A stretch of 64,000 nt of DNA. Source: Anticarsia gemmatalis. Taxonomy: Eukaryota > Arthropoda > Insecta > Lepidoptera > Erebidae. The notes under the pieces are model-generated. The model saw nothing but the letters and a program-made list of their open reading frames with translations. It was not told where the DNA came from and searched no databases. Position 1 is the stretch's first letter. Each line of letters opens with the position of its first letter. The translations under genes were made by a program, and so were the position numbers. The stretch is from contig NC_134766.1 of assembly GCF_050436995.1 (NCBI RefSeq), positions 6,572,001 to 6,636,000 on the forward strand, read 5' to 3'. Of this stretch, positions 47,658 through 59,298 are shown one piece after another.

Positions 47658-47709
47658 TATTTTTTTTTTTTTTTAATTAATATGCTAAAGTATCAAATCA
47701 TGTCGGACT

Positions 47710-47830
47710 AACACACTGCGGCGCAACGGGCCGGCTCCAAGTGAGTGTTGGCCGTATCTGAGCCGCGTCGCTGGCGTACGGCCAACGTTTGATCAAACCG
47801 CGGCGAGCCGTACCCTCATATAATCTAATG
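47710..47830. promoter_or_regulatory. CpG-rich islet
   Basis: GCGGCGCAACGGGCCGGC and AGCCGCGTCGCTGGCGTACG in AT-rich DNA. No ORF. Confidence 0.25.
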
Positions 47831-48335
47831 ATTGGCTGTGCTGCACTTTTAAGCCGAGAGCCTGTCAGATTTAAGTGGATTGAAATTGTTTTGCAGATTA
47901 TTACTAGCTACTACTGTATTTGAGTGATTATTTTTAGCTAATAATGGATCAGACCAAATTATTGCATTTTAAAGGCACTCTTTTTAGATTAAACTAGAAA
48001 AATACTGTTCAATGTAAAGGTACTAGCAATAGTTCTCTAATTGCTGCTTCATTAGAAGACAATACAATGCGATTTTTTGTCACAAAAAAAAATGCTTGGT
48101 AACACTAACTTTGGGTCTACATAAACAGAAAGCAAACTTAACAAAGACATATACCTACACAAAATATATGCCTACAAGTATCAAGTACGTTCCACCGCGG
48201 TGTACCGTCGGTCCCGGGCCGCTCTGACGGCTGTCACTCCGACAGGCCTGGCCCCGCGCCAGCTGGTCACCGCCGTCTGCACTCATTGCCTCACTGTACT
48301 GCTCGCGTTTACAAACGACTGCTCTTTTCATGCTC

Positions 48336-48449
48336 TACCCCCGGTTTCTGAGATACATTTAGCGGCAGTTTATCTATTCAATATCGTTTAAACTCATTAA
48401 AAAACGGTATTGAATAGATAAACTACCGCTAAATGTACTACCGGGGGTT
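48336..48449. mobile_element. Foldback / MITE-like inverted repeat
   Basis: Two arms of about 50 bases pair almost perfectly around a short spacer (about 48390-48400). Left arm: ACCCCCGG, TACATTTAGCGGCAGTTTAT and CTATTCAATATCGTTT. The right arm is its reverse complement with a few changes. A single arm occurs at 45175-45243, so this is a dispersed element and not a chance hairpin. Confidence 0.7.
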
Positions 48450-48453
48450 AGAC

Positions 48454-48652
48454 CAGTGGTTCCCAACCAGTGGTCCGCGGATCACTAGTAGTCCGCGGAA
48501 GTCAAAATATGGTCCGCGAATGATTTAAAAAATTTAAATTATCAGGATGATTATTACATTTTATTTTTAGTATACTTACACAGTGGTTCATGCTAGCAAG
48601 AATAATATAAGAGTGGTCCCAGACTACACAGGTACTAGGTTGGGAACCCCTG
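48454..48652. mobile_element. hAT-like MITE (199 bp)
   Basis: The left end CAGTGGTTCCCAACC and right end GGTTGGGAACCCCTG form a 15-base terminal inverted repeat with one mismatch. Possible 8-bp duplications are GGTTAGAC and CTTTTGAC, only 5 of 8 matching. The CAGTGGTTCCCAACC...GGTCCGCGGA layout is typical, from memory, of hAT-Charlie-like elements. It sits directly beside the foldback element. Confidence 0.7.
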
Positions 48653-48659
48653 CTTTTGA

Positions 48660-50155
48660 CTAATAAAGAAGAAAATCGTACAATTTACTTTAAATTTGAA
48701 CATACGAGACAATAGGACACTTGACAACAGTCGAATCAACTACTCTTTATGAAATACGGTGACGTCACAGTTTCATAATTTCGTTGGCATCAAATAAATG
48801 CCTAATAAAATGATTTAGTCTGTAACAATAACGATTTCAACAATATTTACAAAAAAAAAAACCTTGGCATTTGAGATGAACCTTTTACGAATACAAGTGT
48901 AATTAATCAACTACCTAATAAAAGAACGAAAGATAATCAAATCAAATAGAACACGAAAAAAAAATATTTCGCATTATAAAATACAACAGAAAAAACAAGT
49001 TTTAAATCGAACACCAAAAACTCATGTCCAACATCAATAAATCTCAAGTGACAACCCTAACGATTACTGCAAGCGACAAAAAATATCGCGAGCGAGTCAA
49101 TCTTCGCGTCTCGTGCACGATAAATCTCATATTTATCTGTCGCTCAATACCTTAGTAACTCCCCGCATACGACTCCACCGCAGATATTGCTGCGGCAAAC
49201 GCCTGCCACCTTATGTGAGCCTGGTACTTGTTGTAAATTTGTAGTGTAAAAAGACGTATCTGCAACCCAGTGTGATTTTCGTAGTTCTAACTAGTTGGAA
49301 GTATTGAATGGGTGTTATAGCGATTAATGGGAAGAAAAGGAAGAGGCCTTTTCTGCCAAACAGAAAAGTCACATAATCTTCTTTTTGTAATTTTATTTTA
49401 ATTTGGAACTTTATTTTTTTATTGTTTTTGATTTGTTGCTCTGTAGAAAGAAAAGTTGCTACAGTTTGATCAATATTATTTTATTACTTAAGTAAAACTA
49501 AATAAATACTGGTTTAGCTTGATCCGATTTTTTTATATGTGTGAATAAGACAAAATATTTCAAAATACATTAATTATTACTTCAATTGAAAATTCATTAA
49601 AATATCTAACGTTTACTATTCGCGGTAAAAAAACAAATGAATCAGCAATAATTACGAAACGTTATGTTACATACAATTCGCTTCAAGTGTTTTATGATAT
49701 CCTGGTACTTGTTGTAATTTTGCAATGTAAAAAGACTTGTGGTTACAATTGCGTAGATTTAGCAAACAACAAGTTTTATAATGGCGAATATGACGTAGTA
49801 TTAAAACTGATAAAATGTCTGCCAGACTATGGACTGTTCGTCATATTGCTAGAAATGGAAAATATTGCGAAACATTTTATCAAAAATTATAAATTTAAAT
49901 TGTACAATAATAATTTATTTCTGTTATGTACTGAAACTAGTTATAAGTAACACAATTTCATTTAAGTAAATCAAATATTTGTTCCGTATTTTTGGCATTT
50001 TTTAGGACTAAAGTATAATAAAATTATTAAATGAAAAATAAAATTGCAAAGAAAGATGTTTCGTAAACAAAAATATCCAACGCAACAAAATAAAATGCAA
50101 CAAGGCAAAGTAACACCAATTCCGAATGTGACTGAAATACTAGGAGCGCATGAAC
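48660..50155. other. Non-coding AT-rich DNA with a duplicated 36-base block
   Basis: A direct repeat occurs at 49220-49255 and 49701-49736 (CCTGGTACTTGTTGTAA..., three mismatches). An 87-codon open frame at 49687-49950 starts by this block; see the rejected list. No other structure. Confidence 0.45.
49220..49736 (+). repeat. Direct repeat pair (36 bases, 3 mismatches)
   Basis: CCTGGTACTTGTTGTAA, a TTTG string and TGTAAAAAGAC are present at 49220-49255 and again at 49701-49736, 481 bases apart in the same orientation. The intervening DNA is AT-rich. Confidence 0.6.
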
Positions 50156-50159
50156 AAAG

Positions 50160-50315
50160 AGAGGTGGCCGGTGCGCGCTCTGCCTGTGTCGCATTAGCGA
50201 AGCGGCACCTACATAATTTAGTTATAATGACGGCGTACTCGTTACCTCCCGGGCCATTAGGTGCCGACTACCTACGTCGACGTCGCGCGTCGTGTGAATC
50301 CACCGCGCCGTATAG
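50160..50315. promoter_or_regulatory. CpG-rich islet with central AT-rich core
   Basis: Two GC blocks (about 50165-50207 and 50243-50310) flank CATAATTTAGTTATAATGAC, which holds several TAAT/ATTA homeodomain-type cores. A 150-codon open frame crosses the islet but reads as low-information sequence. Confidence 0.3.
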
Positions 50316-50499
50316 CGATATAACTTTAGCATGTTTCTACAAACCTAGTAACTATATGTATGTATGTTGTTATATACTAGATGTGGTGTTCGTTATGTAT
50401 TGTGGATATGGTTGGTTGTTTACTATATTTATCGTACACGTTGGTATACTGAATGAAATTTGGTATAACATCACGCTTGTTTTATTAGAGGGGTAAACA

Positions 50500-53400
50500 G
50501 AATTGTGTTACACTAACAAAATATTTTTTTTTTGCTGTTTTCTGTTATCATGTCACGGGGTGAGTCTTTTGCCATATTTTGGGGTGGTTTCGAACAAAAA
50601 TTAACCCGTATTTGCGATTAAAACTTATAGACTTTTGCCGGATTTACATAGAAAATATCAGTAAAATATTTTTGTTAGCTTCAAAATCAAGATTACAAAA
50701 TAATTACAGCGTCAAGTATTTACGGGTGAAGCTACCCTTATCTCATCCCCGCAATTTGCTAAGAAAAAAAAGCTTTGGAAACCCCAGTGTCGTAGAGACG
50801 TGCTTAAGTATACAACTGTCAGATCACCACGACACGACAACCGTGACTAAATCACGGTTTTTCACAAAAATACACCCCCAGCTCGAGATTTCGCAGCATC
50901 TCTACAACAAAGAGCAAAACTTTGCCGTTTGGAGGGATAATTACTAAGACATAGTCGATGCTAAAACTAAATATCTTTCGTTATTAAAAAGCAAAACTTA
51001 ATGTACGTTTTATCTTAAATATGTATGATTTTTAAAGGAAGTTTTCAACGCAAATAAAGTGTCGAAAAATCTAGATGAACTAGTGTGTAATATTAAAAAA
51101 AGTGCCCCAGGTATAACAGCAATCAGTCGTGTATGTAAAACCAAAAGTTGGAAAGCGGAATAATAATTGTTTGACAGCGGTTGATTTAAATTGATTGATT
51201 TGTTCAGTGCGCTTTGTTCAATTTCACGTTACAAACAGACTGAACAAAACAACATATCCAAACGCATTTTTCATGTATTGGAAATTCGAATTTGTATTCT
51301 AAAATAGTGATGGACTGATCAAAATGCATGCAACCGACTCGATTAGGGTTTGCCTCAACAAAAAATCGACTAAAAAACTGTATCGATTGTTGGGAACTGG
51401 GACATAACAAGTGAGGTACTCCTAAACAGTTTAATAGCCGACATCGCTCCGTGATACCTCCCCTTCGTATTTTTCCGGCCACTTGTTCGGTGTTCCCCCT
51501 GTTCATCCCTCAGTGAACGCTCAACGTGGCTTTAGATACTTCTGTTTTGGACCTATTTTATGTTATAGTTGTATAGAAAACGAGTGAAGGGAAACGGGTT
51601 ATCGTGGCATTCTTTAGGTGAGGGGCTTGTGGCCTGTCACTTCTTATGTGTTGTGATTAAAGATCACTAAAGTATGTACTTAGATACTTGGATAGACTGT
51701 GAAGTGTATTGCACTTCTAGATAAGTGGGGATTTAGATAGTTACGAGTATTTGCGTATTTTATAGTACGATTTATGCGAGATAGACGTTTGTGATTTCCT
51801 TTTTGCAACGGTGTTCCTGTTTCCTTATTTACAGTAATTTTCATCGACACATGTTTTGAGTAAATTTTACCCACGTCGGTAACAAAGGGAAATTAAAAAT
51901 TACCCATTAAAAATGTACATTTTAGCACCAATTTCATTAATTGCGAGTTCCCGACCGCATCGGTATCAAATCGGTAAACATGAAACGTAGGCGCGATGTG
52001 AAATTAATCAGTTATTCCAATCAGCAAAAACCCATGAGAATTTTGTGCAGAGTTCCGTGAAAAAGAACTTTTGGAAAAGGAAACTAAAATTGATTACTTA
52101 AAAAAACTTAATCTTTTGGACTAGTTATTAAGAAACTGAAATATACTTTGATAGTATCGTTATCTTTTGAACTACTAATAGCAATGATTTGGCTTACAGA
52201 CGTTCTGGAAAAGTGGTCATGAGTAAAAAACGCTTATGCTTTGAAATTGATGAAGAATGTTTACAGAAAACAGGTAGTTCATCTTAAATCTACTACAGAG
52301 ATCAAAATGCGTTCTTATTTTTATTTATATGTTGATTTCAGTACGATTGATTAATCGAATAAAAAATCTAAACTTACGTCATCCTTGTAAAATACCATAA
52401 TAATGTCCGACATGTAAAATATATTTACTAGAATTACGATGTAACCCGCCAAATAAATTATACCCTACTTCCAGCCATCACAATAATTTCAGCACATTAC
52501 TTTGCTACATCTGTTTGTACCGGATGTGGCTCTGCGTGATGTTTTTAAAAATTTCACACTACCCGCGTTGGCGGAGGTGAGCAGGCAAGGAAATTATAAT
52601 GGTGTATTGTCGCGACACTCTCGACGGATTTCCGCCTTTTCGTCCGTTAGGCTGCTGGGGCATGGTGGTGGGCGGAGCGGATGACACACCTGTTTTTTGG
52701 AAGAATTATTTATTATGCTATTAGAGGAGTTTTGGGTATATTTGAGAAGGAACTTAGAGTTTTCAGTGAAAGAATAGGAATATTTTCAATTGAGGAAACT
52801 AAATTTATTTAATAAATACGTTTCTGTTAACACTGTGTTAAATATCAGTACGTTCTATAGCAATTGTACATTATTAAAATAATAGTATATTCTATGAATA
52901 TTGTACATTATTAGTGTAAATGCCAGCTCTGTCCGGTCACTCTTAATACAATTGAGTTGGCAGGCGGTGTCGAATTAGATTTTCTTTAATATGTATTTTT
53001 TTGAATGAAACTCAATACTTATTGTTGAAATTCATCTTATAATGCATTAGAGTTTACAAAGATCAGGTAACACGCACATAATCGATCCAAGCATTTACAC
53101 ATACAGTAACATTGGAATACGTTTACCAAAGTGACAGTAACCAATTCATCACTAACACTGACCAAAAAGAACGTTCCACTACTTAGCATTATCAACATTT
53201 TAGTCGATTATACTAAATCGATTTCACCAGTATTGACAGCTCATCGCCTAATCGTACCTTTTGTACTTCAGTCGAGTTTTACGACCTGTTCGCGATAAGA
53301 GTAACCGATTTACTCTGTTTTTGTTTTATTTCTTTATTGGTAGAGAATAAAACTATGGAAAAACCATTTCCTGTAATAGCCATAATACACTACTGTATTG

Positions 53401-54285
53401 GATTTCGGTCTGTCTTACACTTCTATTCAACGTCTATGTTATTCAAGCCAACTTAATTACAGTTGCTTGTTGTAACTGTAGGCCAGTGTAAACACCTTAG
53501 ATTTCACCTGCTTGCTTTAGTTATTTGAACGGAGAATTTCATGCCTGAAAGTTACCAAAAAAATCTAGTAAAATGCTGTTGTTGTTCAGTTAAAGCGGCC
53601 TATAAACATAAACTACTTAGTACAGGAAGCCAAGAAGCTCATCATCATAGTCCTATCCCACCCGCTGCTAAATATAGGCCCGTTTTCTATATAATTAAGC
53701 ATCCATCTTACTAAAATCGCTTCACTCAGCGCGACACCATGTCCCGTATCTTACGCAGTAATGGCGCTGCGGTCGCCAGCCGTGTCACTTTGAGCGCCCG
53801 CCTCGTTATATCCATCTAATTTTTGTACAGGTATCTCTGCCATTTGCCCCTAATGTTTCTGCTACTTAGTTCTCTAGAGACACGGGGATCGACGCAATAT
53901 TTCAAACGATTTAGTAATATATTTTTATAATTCGTCGCGTTTTGATTTATGGATCGCTTCTTACATTACCTATTACCTATCTTTGTACTACTTTTTTTTA
54001 CTACTTACTAACTAGCCTTTGTTATATAGCCTGGTGTACACACGTAACGTTTGTTTAAAATGTTTAGAATACGTATAAAAATCGCCTTGGAGATATCTAA
54101 TTCAAAACACTGCAAATATCTAACACTCGAAAAAATCTGCAGAATTTTCTACAATAACCATTTAAAACCGGCTCGAATCACCCCACCTCGAATAAAAGCA
54201 CTTCTTCCCCGCAACATGTATTCGATAAATCATCGACTAACTACTGCCTACTGCACCCCGCATCTCCCATCACTATATCTATACT
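50500..54285. other. Non-coding AT-rich DNA
   Basis: No supported gene. A relic (CACCCGCTGCTAAATATAGG) at 53658-53678 may be a decayed family A-type repeat. A GC patch lies at 53720-53800. Open frames of up to 120 codons have no recognisable features. Confidence 0.45.
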
Positions 54286-54289
54286 ATAG

Positions 54290-54400
54290 TGTAACGGCGC
54301 CATCTAGCGGCGCTCCCTGCTCATTACCCGCGCCACTTTCCCTCCACCGCGCTGATTGATTGATTCATTCGCGCGGCCCGTAACGATAAGTGCTCAGTTT
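54290..54400. promoter_or_regulatory. GC islet with CTCF-like site
   Basis: The 17-base string GCGCCATCTAGCGGCGC at 54297-54313, read on the minus strand as GCCGCTAGATGGCGC, closely resembles the CTCF binding core known in flies and vertebrates. A GATTGATTGATTCATTCGCG stretch follows. A role as an insulator is inference. Confidence 0.35.
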
Positions 54401-54409
54401 AGCTTGTTA

Positions 54410-55465
54410 TCAAGTCTGCGCTCCTAGTAATTTCGCTTCGATTGTATGACGCTGCCGGCTTTGTTTACCGGGTTTAGTCGATTATCAGCTAATTACGAAA
54501 CGGGAAGGTATTCGACTAAAAATACAAATTAATACTTAATTAACTTATTTTAGAATTTATTATGTCCGTTTTTCCTAGAATCAGAGTTACCGAGTACTTA
54601 ATTCATACCCGAAATTCGCTGAACGACTTATAAAAGTTATGAATTACACGCACATTTAACGGCCAAACAATTCCATATCTCCGAAAACACTTTCCAAAAA
54701 TTCAACTCCATGCAAAATACCAAACAAACAACCGAAAAATCTGTTGAAAACATCTTTACGGGCATTATTTATGGGAAACGTTGACGTGGCCGGTTTACGA
54801 TGGTGAATTGTTACCGGTTCATGGCAGATACGGCCGGTATCTCATGGCGTTAAAGTATGCCATTATCGGACCCGCGGCATTGTGGGGAACGACCATGATA
54901 AAGGTGTTTTCGACGCACCTACTGTAAAATTGTTTTGAAAATTATAATGTACCTGTGGAGTTTTGTTTGAGAGGTCGTTTTAGTTGTATTTTTAGCTGGA
55001 AAGATTTTTAAACTGCGTGAGGATGGTCGTTTTAAGAGCGGAGAGGTCATCCTGTACATAATAACTGTTTGTAAAAATACTTAAGTACATATTAAGCTAA
55101 ACACAAATAAAGTGACGTATAGGCTTGTAGGGTAAGGAAAATTTTATGTATAACTTTGATTCTCTTCTAGAATTATATTTCGGTAAACCATATAAGACCA
55201 GTTTCAAATCTGGCTGAATTCATGACACTATAAACGTAAACCCTAGGAGTTAGGGGAGATAAAAGCATGCAGTTCGTGTAATTAAAGTACTCGCATTTTC
55301 TAACCCTAAAATTCACCGAAAAATCTCTGCACTAACAATCTCAGTCTCAGACTAGCTTTCAGTGCATAATAGACGCTTGTATTTCAGAGGAACAGATTTC
55401 AGCAACATCGCATGATATCCTTACCCCTCTTATAAGGTAATCACGGAAGATATGTGTGCTTAGGG
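54410..55465. other. Non-coding AT-rich DNA
   Basis: Nothing recognised. Confidence 0.5.
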
Positions 55466-55469
55466 AGTA

Positions 55470-55575
55470 ACCGGACTCCGAGCGAGTCGGGCCGAGGGGG
55501 CGGGCCAGCCCGCGGCATGCGGCATGTCGAGCCAAGCCCGCGCCTTATAATTAGAGGCGCGTTGATAATTACGTT
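55470..55575. promoter_or_regulatory. CpG-rich islet
   Basis: GC core (GGGCCGAGGGGGCGGGCC, a GCGGCATGCGGCATG tandem) followed by TTATAATTAGAGGCGCGTTG and ATAATTACG. This is another GC block bordered by TAATTA words. Confidence 0.3.
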
Positions 55576-55854
55576 GGAAGCGAATAATTAATCTGTGTGG
55601 GCGAGATTGTAGGCGTTGTCTGTCGTACTACGGGTTACGTTTATTAATTATACACTGTTTGTCTCATACTTTATTGATAAAACTATCAGATACGTTCAAT
55701 ACTCGACTCGAAAAGCATAAGCCGATTGGCAATTTAAAATTTGAACGCCATTTTTTATTTAATAATCGACTAAAGAGATTATTCAGTGAAGACAATTGAA
55801 ATCCGATTCGTCGTGTAACGGATTTTAGTCGATTCCGAAATTCGATAGTGTAGG

Positions 55855-56110
55855 ATCGAGCCGCGTTCTAATTACGCGTCATCAGCGTCGCCGCGCCTGC
55901 ATGCGCCGACGGAGCACGGCCCGTACTCTTTGACACGCGACTTTGTTGCCGCTAACGTTCCTGTTCCTATTGAAATAAAGTCGAATTTAGCGTGTTTCAA
56001 CTGCAGTGCTAAGTTTGCTGAATCGTAATTACCGACCGCTAGTGCAATGCCGCTAGCTTGTAATTTATGATAGCCTGGTACCGCCGCGCCGGTAAATGTC
56101 GTCACCGCTC
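55855..56110. promoter_or_regulatory. Moderately GC-rich segment
   Basis: CpG-containing DNA with a 77-codon minus-strand frame. I see no domain, and both ends lack splice or start context, so I do not call it coding. Confidence 0.2.
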
Positions 56111-57215
56111 TGAGTGGTCAGGACTTTTTTTACAGGAAAAGCATTTTTAGGGTTCCACTTATTGAACATGGAAACCTTATAAAGATTACTTTGAATTTTC
56201 CCAGCTGTTCGGCGTTGCACAATATTTGTTACGAACATTTTGTACGCAATACTTTCATGGAGTTCCTGATTTCACCACGAACTTTTCGATATTGCGTGGT
56301 TACGTTTCCTGCAAAAGTTTTATTCTTGCTTTTAGGAACACAAATTTACAGATACCACAGTTATCTCTGCATATTTATAAAATGAAAAATGGGACCAGTT
56401 CAACTAAAATGAAGCAGTTGTGTTCAGGTTTCAAGTGAAAATACACGCAATTTCGTAGTTCGAAAACAGATTTGAAACTAAAACCGAGTATGACGCGTGG
56501 TTCCTAATATCCCTTATGAAGTTAGCTTCTTACTAGATTAACCATGTCATTAATATTTGCTGATAATGTCGCCTCCCCCGTATATGTACCGTAGTAGATT
56601 ATATCTGCTAACTGACTCAAGAAGGGGGGACAGCGGGACAGCGCCGACAAACAGCCTTCCAACATAAATATTCGAGCAAGAAGCGACACCGCGTAAGGCG
56701 AGACATTCTCAACAAGTTGCAATAAATATAGCAAGGACTTAAATAAAACGCGGGACGAAAAATAAAATAAAATATGGCGGGTGTTCCGGTTGGCGCGAGC
56801 GTCGACGTTCGAGACGCATTGTTCTTGTGGCGCCGGTGTCGGTCGGCCGTCGTGAGCCACTGGATGCGGCGCACCTCCCTTTGTTTATGTGCTCCGTGTG
56901 CCTCCAAACATGTGAAAATGAATTTTGTATTGCACAACACGTACTCGGAAATTGAGCTTGTTCGAGTTAAGTTTTGTATTTTCAAGTTTTGGTAGCTCTC
57001 TCTATCGTCTCTACCTTTATACACTGCTGTATCTAAGTGGTTTTTTTGTTTGAAGATTCTCGAGAGCTTTTTCGGCCTTAATAGCAGCTGTTCCGTTGAC
57101 GAACGAGGTAATGATTGATCGATAGGGTTAGATACAAGAACAAAGCAGAAATCATTTCTCTCTCGGTAGAAACAATCATAACCATACTATATTCCTTCTA
57201 GCACCACTAAACCCA
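56110..57215. other. Non-coding interval with mixed GC
   Basis: A GC-rich patch at 56760-56880. Overlapping small frames on both strands are not supported. Confidence 0.4.
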
Positions 57216-57219
57216 CGAC

Positions 57220-57370
57220 ATATGCCGGCGGGCAATCGCGAGAAAGCGCGGGCAACGGGCTGACGAGAACAGCGAGAAGGGGCGAGATGGCGGGATCGCG
57301 CGGGCGGTAACAAGTGCGTCATTAGCGTCGAGTGATGCTTGTAACGCGACGCCTGCCGGGCGCGCCGCCG
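57220..57370. promoter_or_regulatory. CpG-rich islet
   Basis: GCCGGCGGGCAATCGCGAGA and CGGGCGCGCCGCCGCCGATG in AT-rich DNA, no supported ORF. Confidence 0.25.
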
Positions 57371-57379
57371 CCGATGAAA

Positions 57380-58005
57380 TTTATCGGAGTTATATAACTC
57401 CTGTATACTTATGTGCTTCTGGTCTCTCACCCAGACTGATCCCGACGTAATTATCAATTAATGTGTAAACCCGTCTGATTTGATTAAAATTGACATTATC
57501 TATCATTAGTAATTTCTACTGAATATCTCATTTGGCAAAGAGTTCGAGGGAAATAGGATTAAATTAAAATAAAAAGTCACTTGACTGGAATAAGTAGTAT
57601 TTTATCAAAAGAGTATAATAATATAAATGAAAGCGTTAAGTTCCGTCCTCAACACCTCTTAATTAGTTGAACTTTTCCACCAAACAATTTTCCCAGCAAG
57701 CTAGTCGTGTATAGGGCAGAACTACACGCGCCACGTCCCATATGTTCAAAAATTCACAATATCAGTTGATTTCCCAGTCCTCCACACATCGCCCCATAGC
57801 TACACGCAACATTTTTACAAAACACACACCCAATTATCAAAACTGCTGGCTTACTACCGACACTCGAATACGAAAAATTTAACTTTAGACCAGAATAGCT
57901 TGTGATCAGAAGCTGATTTTAAGTAAAATTAATCGTAATGAAACAATATTAATTAGTATTATTTAAAAATTGCGATTAATTAATTATGCGTTAGTTCGAA
58001 CGATT
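57380..58005. other. Non-coding AT-rich DNA
   Basis: Nothing recognised. Confidence 0.5.
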
Positions 58006-58008
58006 ATA

Positions 58009-58108
58009 CGCCCATAGCCAGTTGCGCTCACCGGTCGGTACACGATCTATTGGTTAAGCAAACCGTGGCGCGGTCATTCCATTGATGGGTGACCGCATAG
58101 TGATATTT
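58009..58108 (+). mobile_element. 5S rRNA-related SINE-like element, copy 2 (5' part)
   Basis: It opens CGCCCATAGCCAGTTGCGCT and CACCGGTCGG, then has GGTTAAGCAAACCGTGGCGC and GATGGGTGACCGC. In 5S rRNA the internal promoter has GTTAAGCAACGTCGGGC (A-box) and GGATGGGTGACCGC (C-box) at similar spacing. So the element carries both 5S promoter parts, consistent with an origin from 5S rRNA and transcription by RNA polymerase III. Confidence 0.65.
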
Positions 58109-58170
58109 CGAACCCGAGACCACTCGCACGGCAGTCGCGTACACTAGCAACCGCGCCACAGACGGCCTTA
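58107..58170 (-). mobile_element. tRNA-like SINE head, third type
   Basis: On the minus strand: GGCCGTCTGTGGCGCGGTTG, CTAGTGTACGCGACTGCC, then GGTCTCGGGTTCGAAAT, i.e. an A-box-like segment and a good B-box (GGGTTCGAA). It meets the 5S-type element tail to tail at ATTTCGAAC. Confidence 0.6.
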
Positions 58171-58174
58171 ATAC

Positions 58175-58580
58175 AGCCTGTAATATGTATACCATAGAGT
58201 ATAGACACCCTTTTGTCGGTAGCCGCCTATCTGTATAATGCCTATACAGGTAGGTAGGCTTGTTTGCCCTAAGGCTTATACTGTCTGCACTCTAAATATG
58301 CTGGCTTTTTAGCATAATTATGTTTTAATTTTCAAAGAAATGGTTTTGGTTGCAACTGCCAGCATGTAGACTTTGTAGAGTTATTTAACAAAAATGGGCG
58401 TAAGAATTCTGTATTTTGGCAAATTTTACATGGTAATGTAATTTGATTTCAAACTAAGCAGAGCTTGTACTATGGTCATCAAATATAACATGCTTACATG
58501 CTTTTAAATACATATTTATATAGATAAATCAACAACCGGTTTCAGAACGGATACTCGAGCTCTTCACACAAATTTTTGAC
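58175..58580. other. Non-coding AT-rich DNA
   Basis: A short inverted repeat (CTATCTGTATA and TATACAGGTAG near 58228-58252) is the only structure seen. Confidence 0.5.
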
Positions 58581-58586
58581 AATTTG

Positions 58587-58660
58587 TATGTTTGTATGTT
58601 TATAAAAGTCCCCGCGACACAAGAGCAATACTTACAGCGGGAGTTGTCTTTTAAAAAGAA
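58587..58660 (+). mobile_element. tRNA-SINE tail fragment, copy e
   Basis: AAAAGTCCCCGCGACACAAG, AGCAATACTTACAGCGGGAG and TTGTCTTTTAAAAAG match the 3' part of copies b and c, in the opposite orientation. 5'-truncated. Confidence 0.65.
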
Positions 58661-58827
58661 AAACGATAAAATATACAAAATAGGTACATTAAGATTAACT
58701 TTTAAATCTAAAACCACATCGTGATTTTCACAAATAACATCAAACCAATCCAGGTATGCACTCATTCACGGTGTAACTGTAAGGCTAAACACCCAATACA
58801 CTGTACTAGAAGCAATAGTGAACGATC

Positions 58828-58862
58828 AACATACATACATACATTACATACATACATCTATG
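58828..58862. repeat. (CATA)n microsatellite
   Basis: Imperfect ACATACATACATAC run. Confidence 0.8.
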
Positions 58863-58904
58863 TATATAGTCTGTGCGCTTCGGTGTCCCGCTCGGCCAGT
58901 GTGG

Positions 58905-59298
58905 GCCGCGTGTACAGGGTTGCCAGATGGATTTCCGGGATTGTCCCGGAATTTTGCGTGTCGTCCCGTGTATAGTAATTTTACTTTGCTGTCCCGGAAT
59001 GAAAAAATACTTGTTTTTTGCAAAGTTACGATACTACGTGTGCAAAAGTCCAAATAATTTTTTTTTTAGTTACGTACTTCCCGGACCGAAGACCAAAACT
59101 CTGATTCCGTTCGTGGTCCCAGAAATGTCCAGGAAATTATGGCCACGGCGAGTGCAACCTGCGCCGAAACGTTAGACATTTTAAGATAAAATGCGTGTTC
59201 GCGTTAATTCCCGTACTCTATACATTAAACATGCAACGCGAGAGTTTAAAGTGTCCGGGAAATGATCAGCTTGGATCTGGCAACCCTAGAGCCGCGTA
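58905..59298. mobile_element. Terminal-inverted-repeat element (378 bp) with near-perfect 8-bp duplication
   Basis: The element spans 58913-59290. The left end TACAGGGTTGCCAGAT and the reverse complement of the right end TCTAGGGTTGCCAGAT differ at two bases. Flanks are GCCGCGTG (58905-58912) and GCCGCGTA (59291-59298), seven of eight identical. Inside are repeated TCCCGG(G/A)AT words near the left end (58938, 58947, 58995) and a CCGGGAAATGAT near the right end. An 8-bp duplication fits hAT- or P-type transposases. Non-coding. Confidence 0.7.

Noticed and set aside
49687..49950. 87-codon plus-strand frame beginning MFYDILVL
   Set aside because: No recognisable domain, AT-rich codons typical of the background, and its start overlaps a 36-base repeat. 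A small unknown protein cannot be excluded without expression or conservation data.
50044..50496. 150-codon frame across a GC islet
   Set aside because: Composition changes sharply within it and no domain is seen; better explained as the islet plus chance open sequence.
55872..56105. 77-codon minus-strand frame
   Set aside because: Looks protein-like in places, but lies in GC-rich DNA, has no family match I know and no splice sites at its ends.
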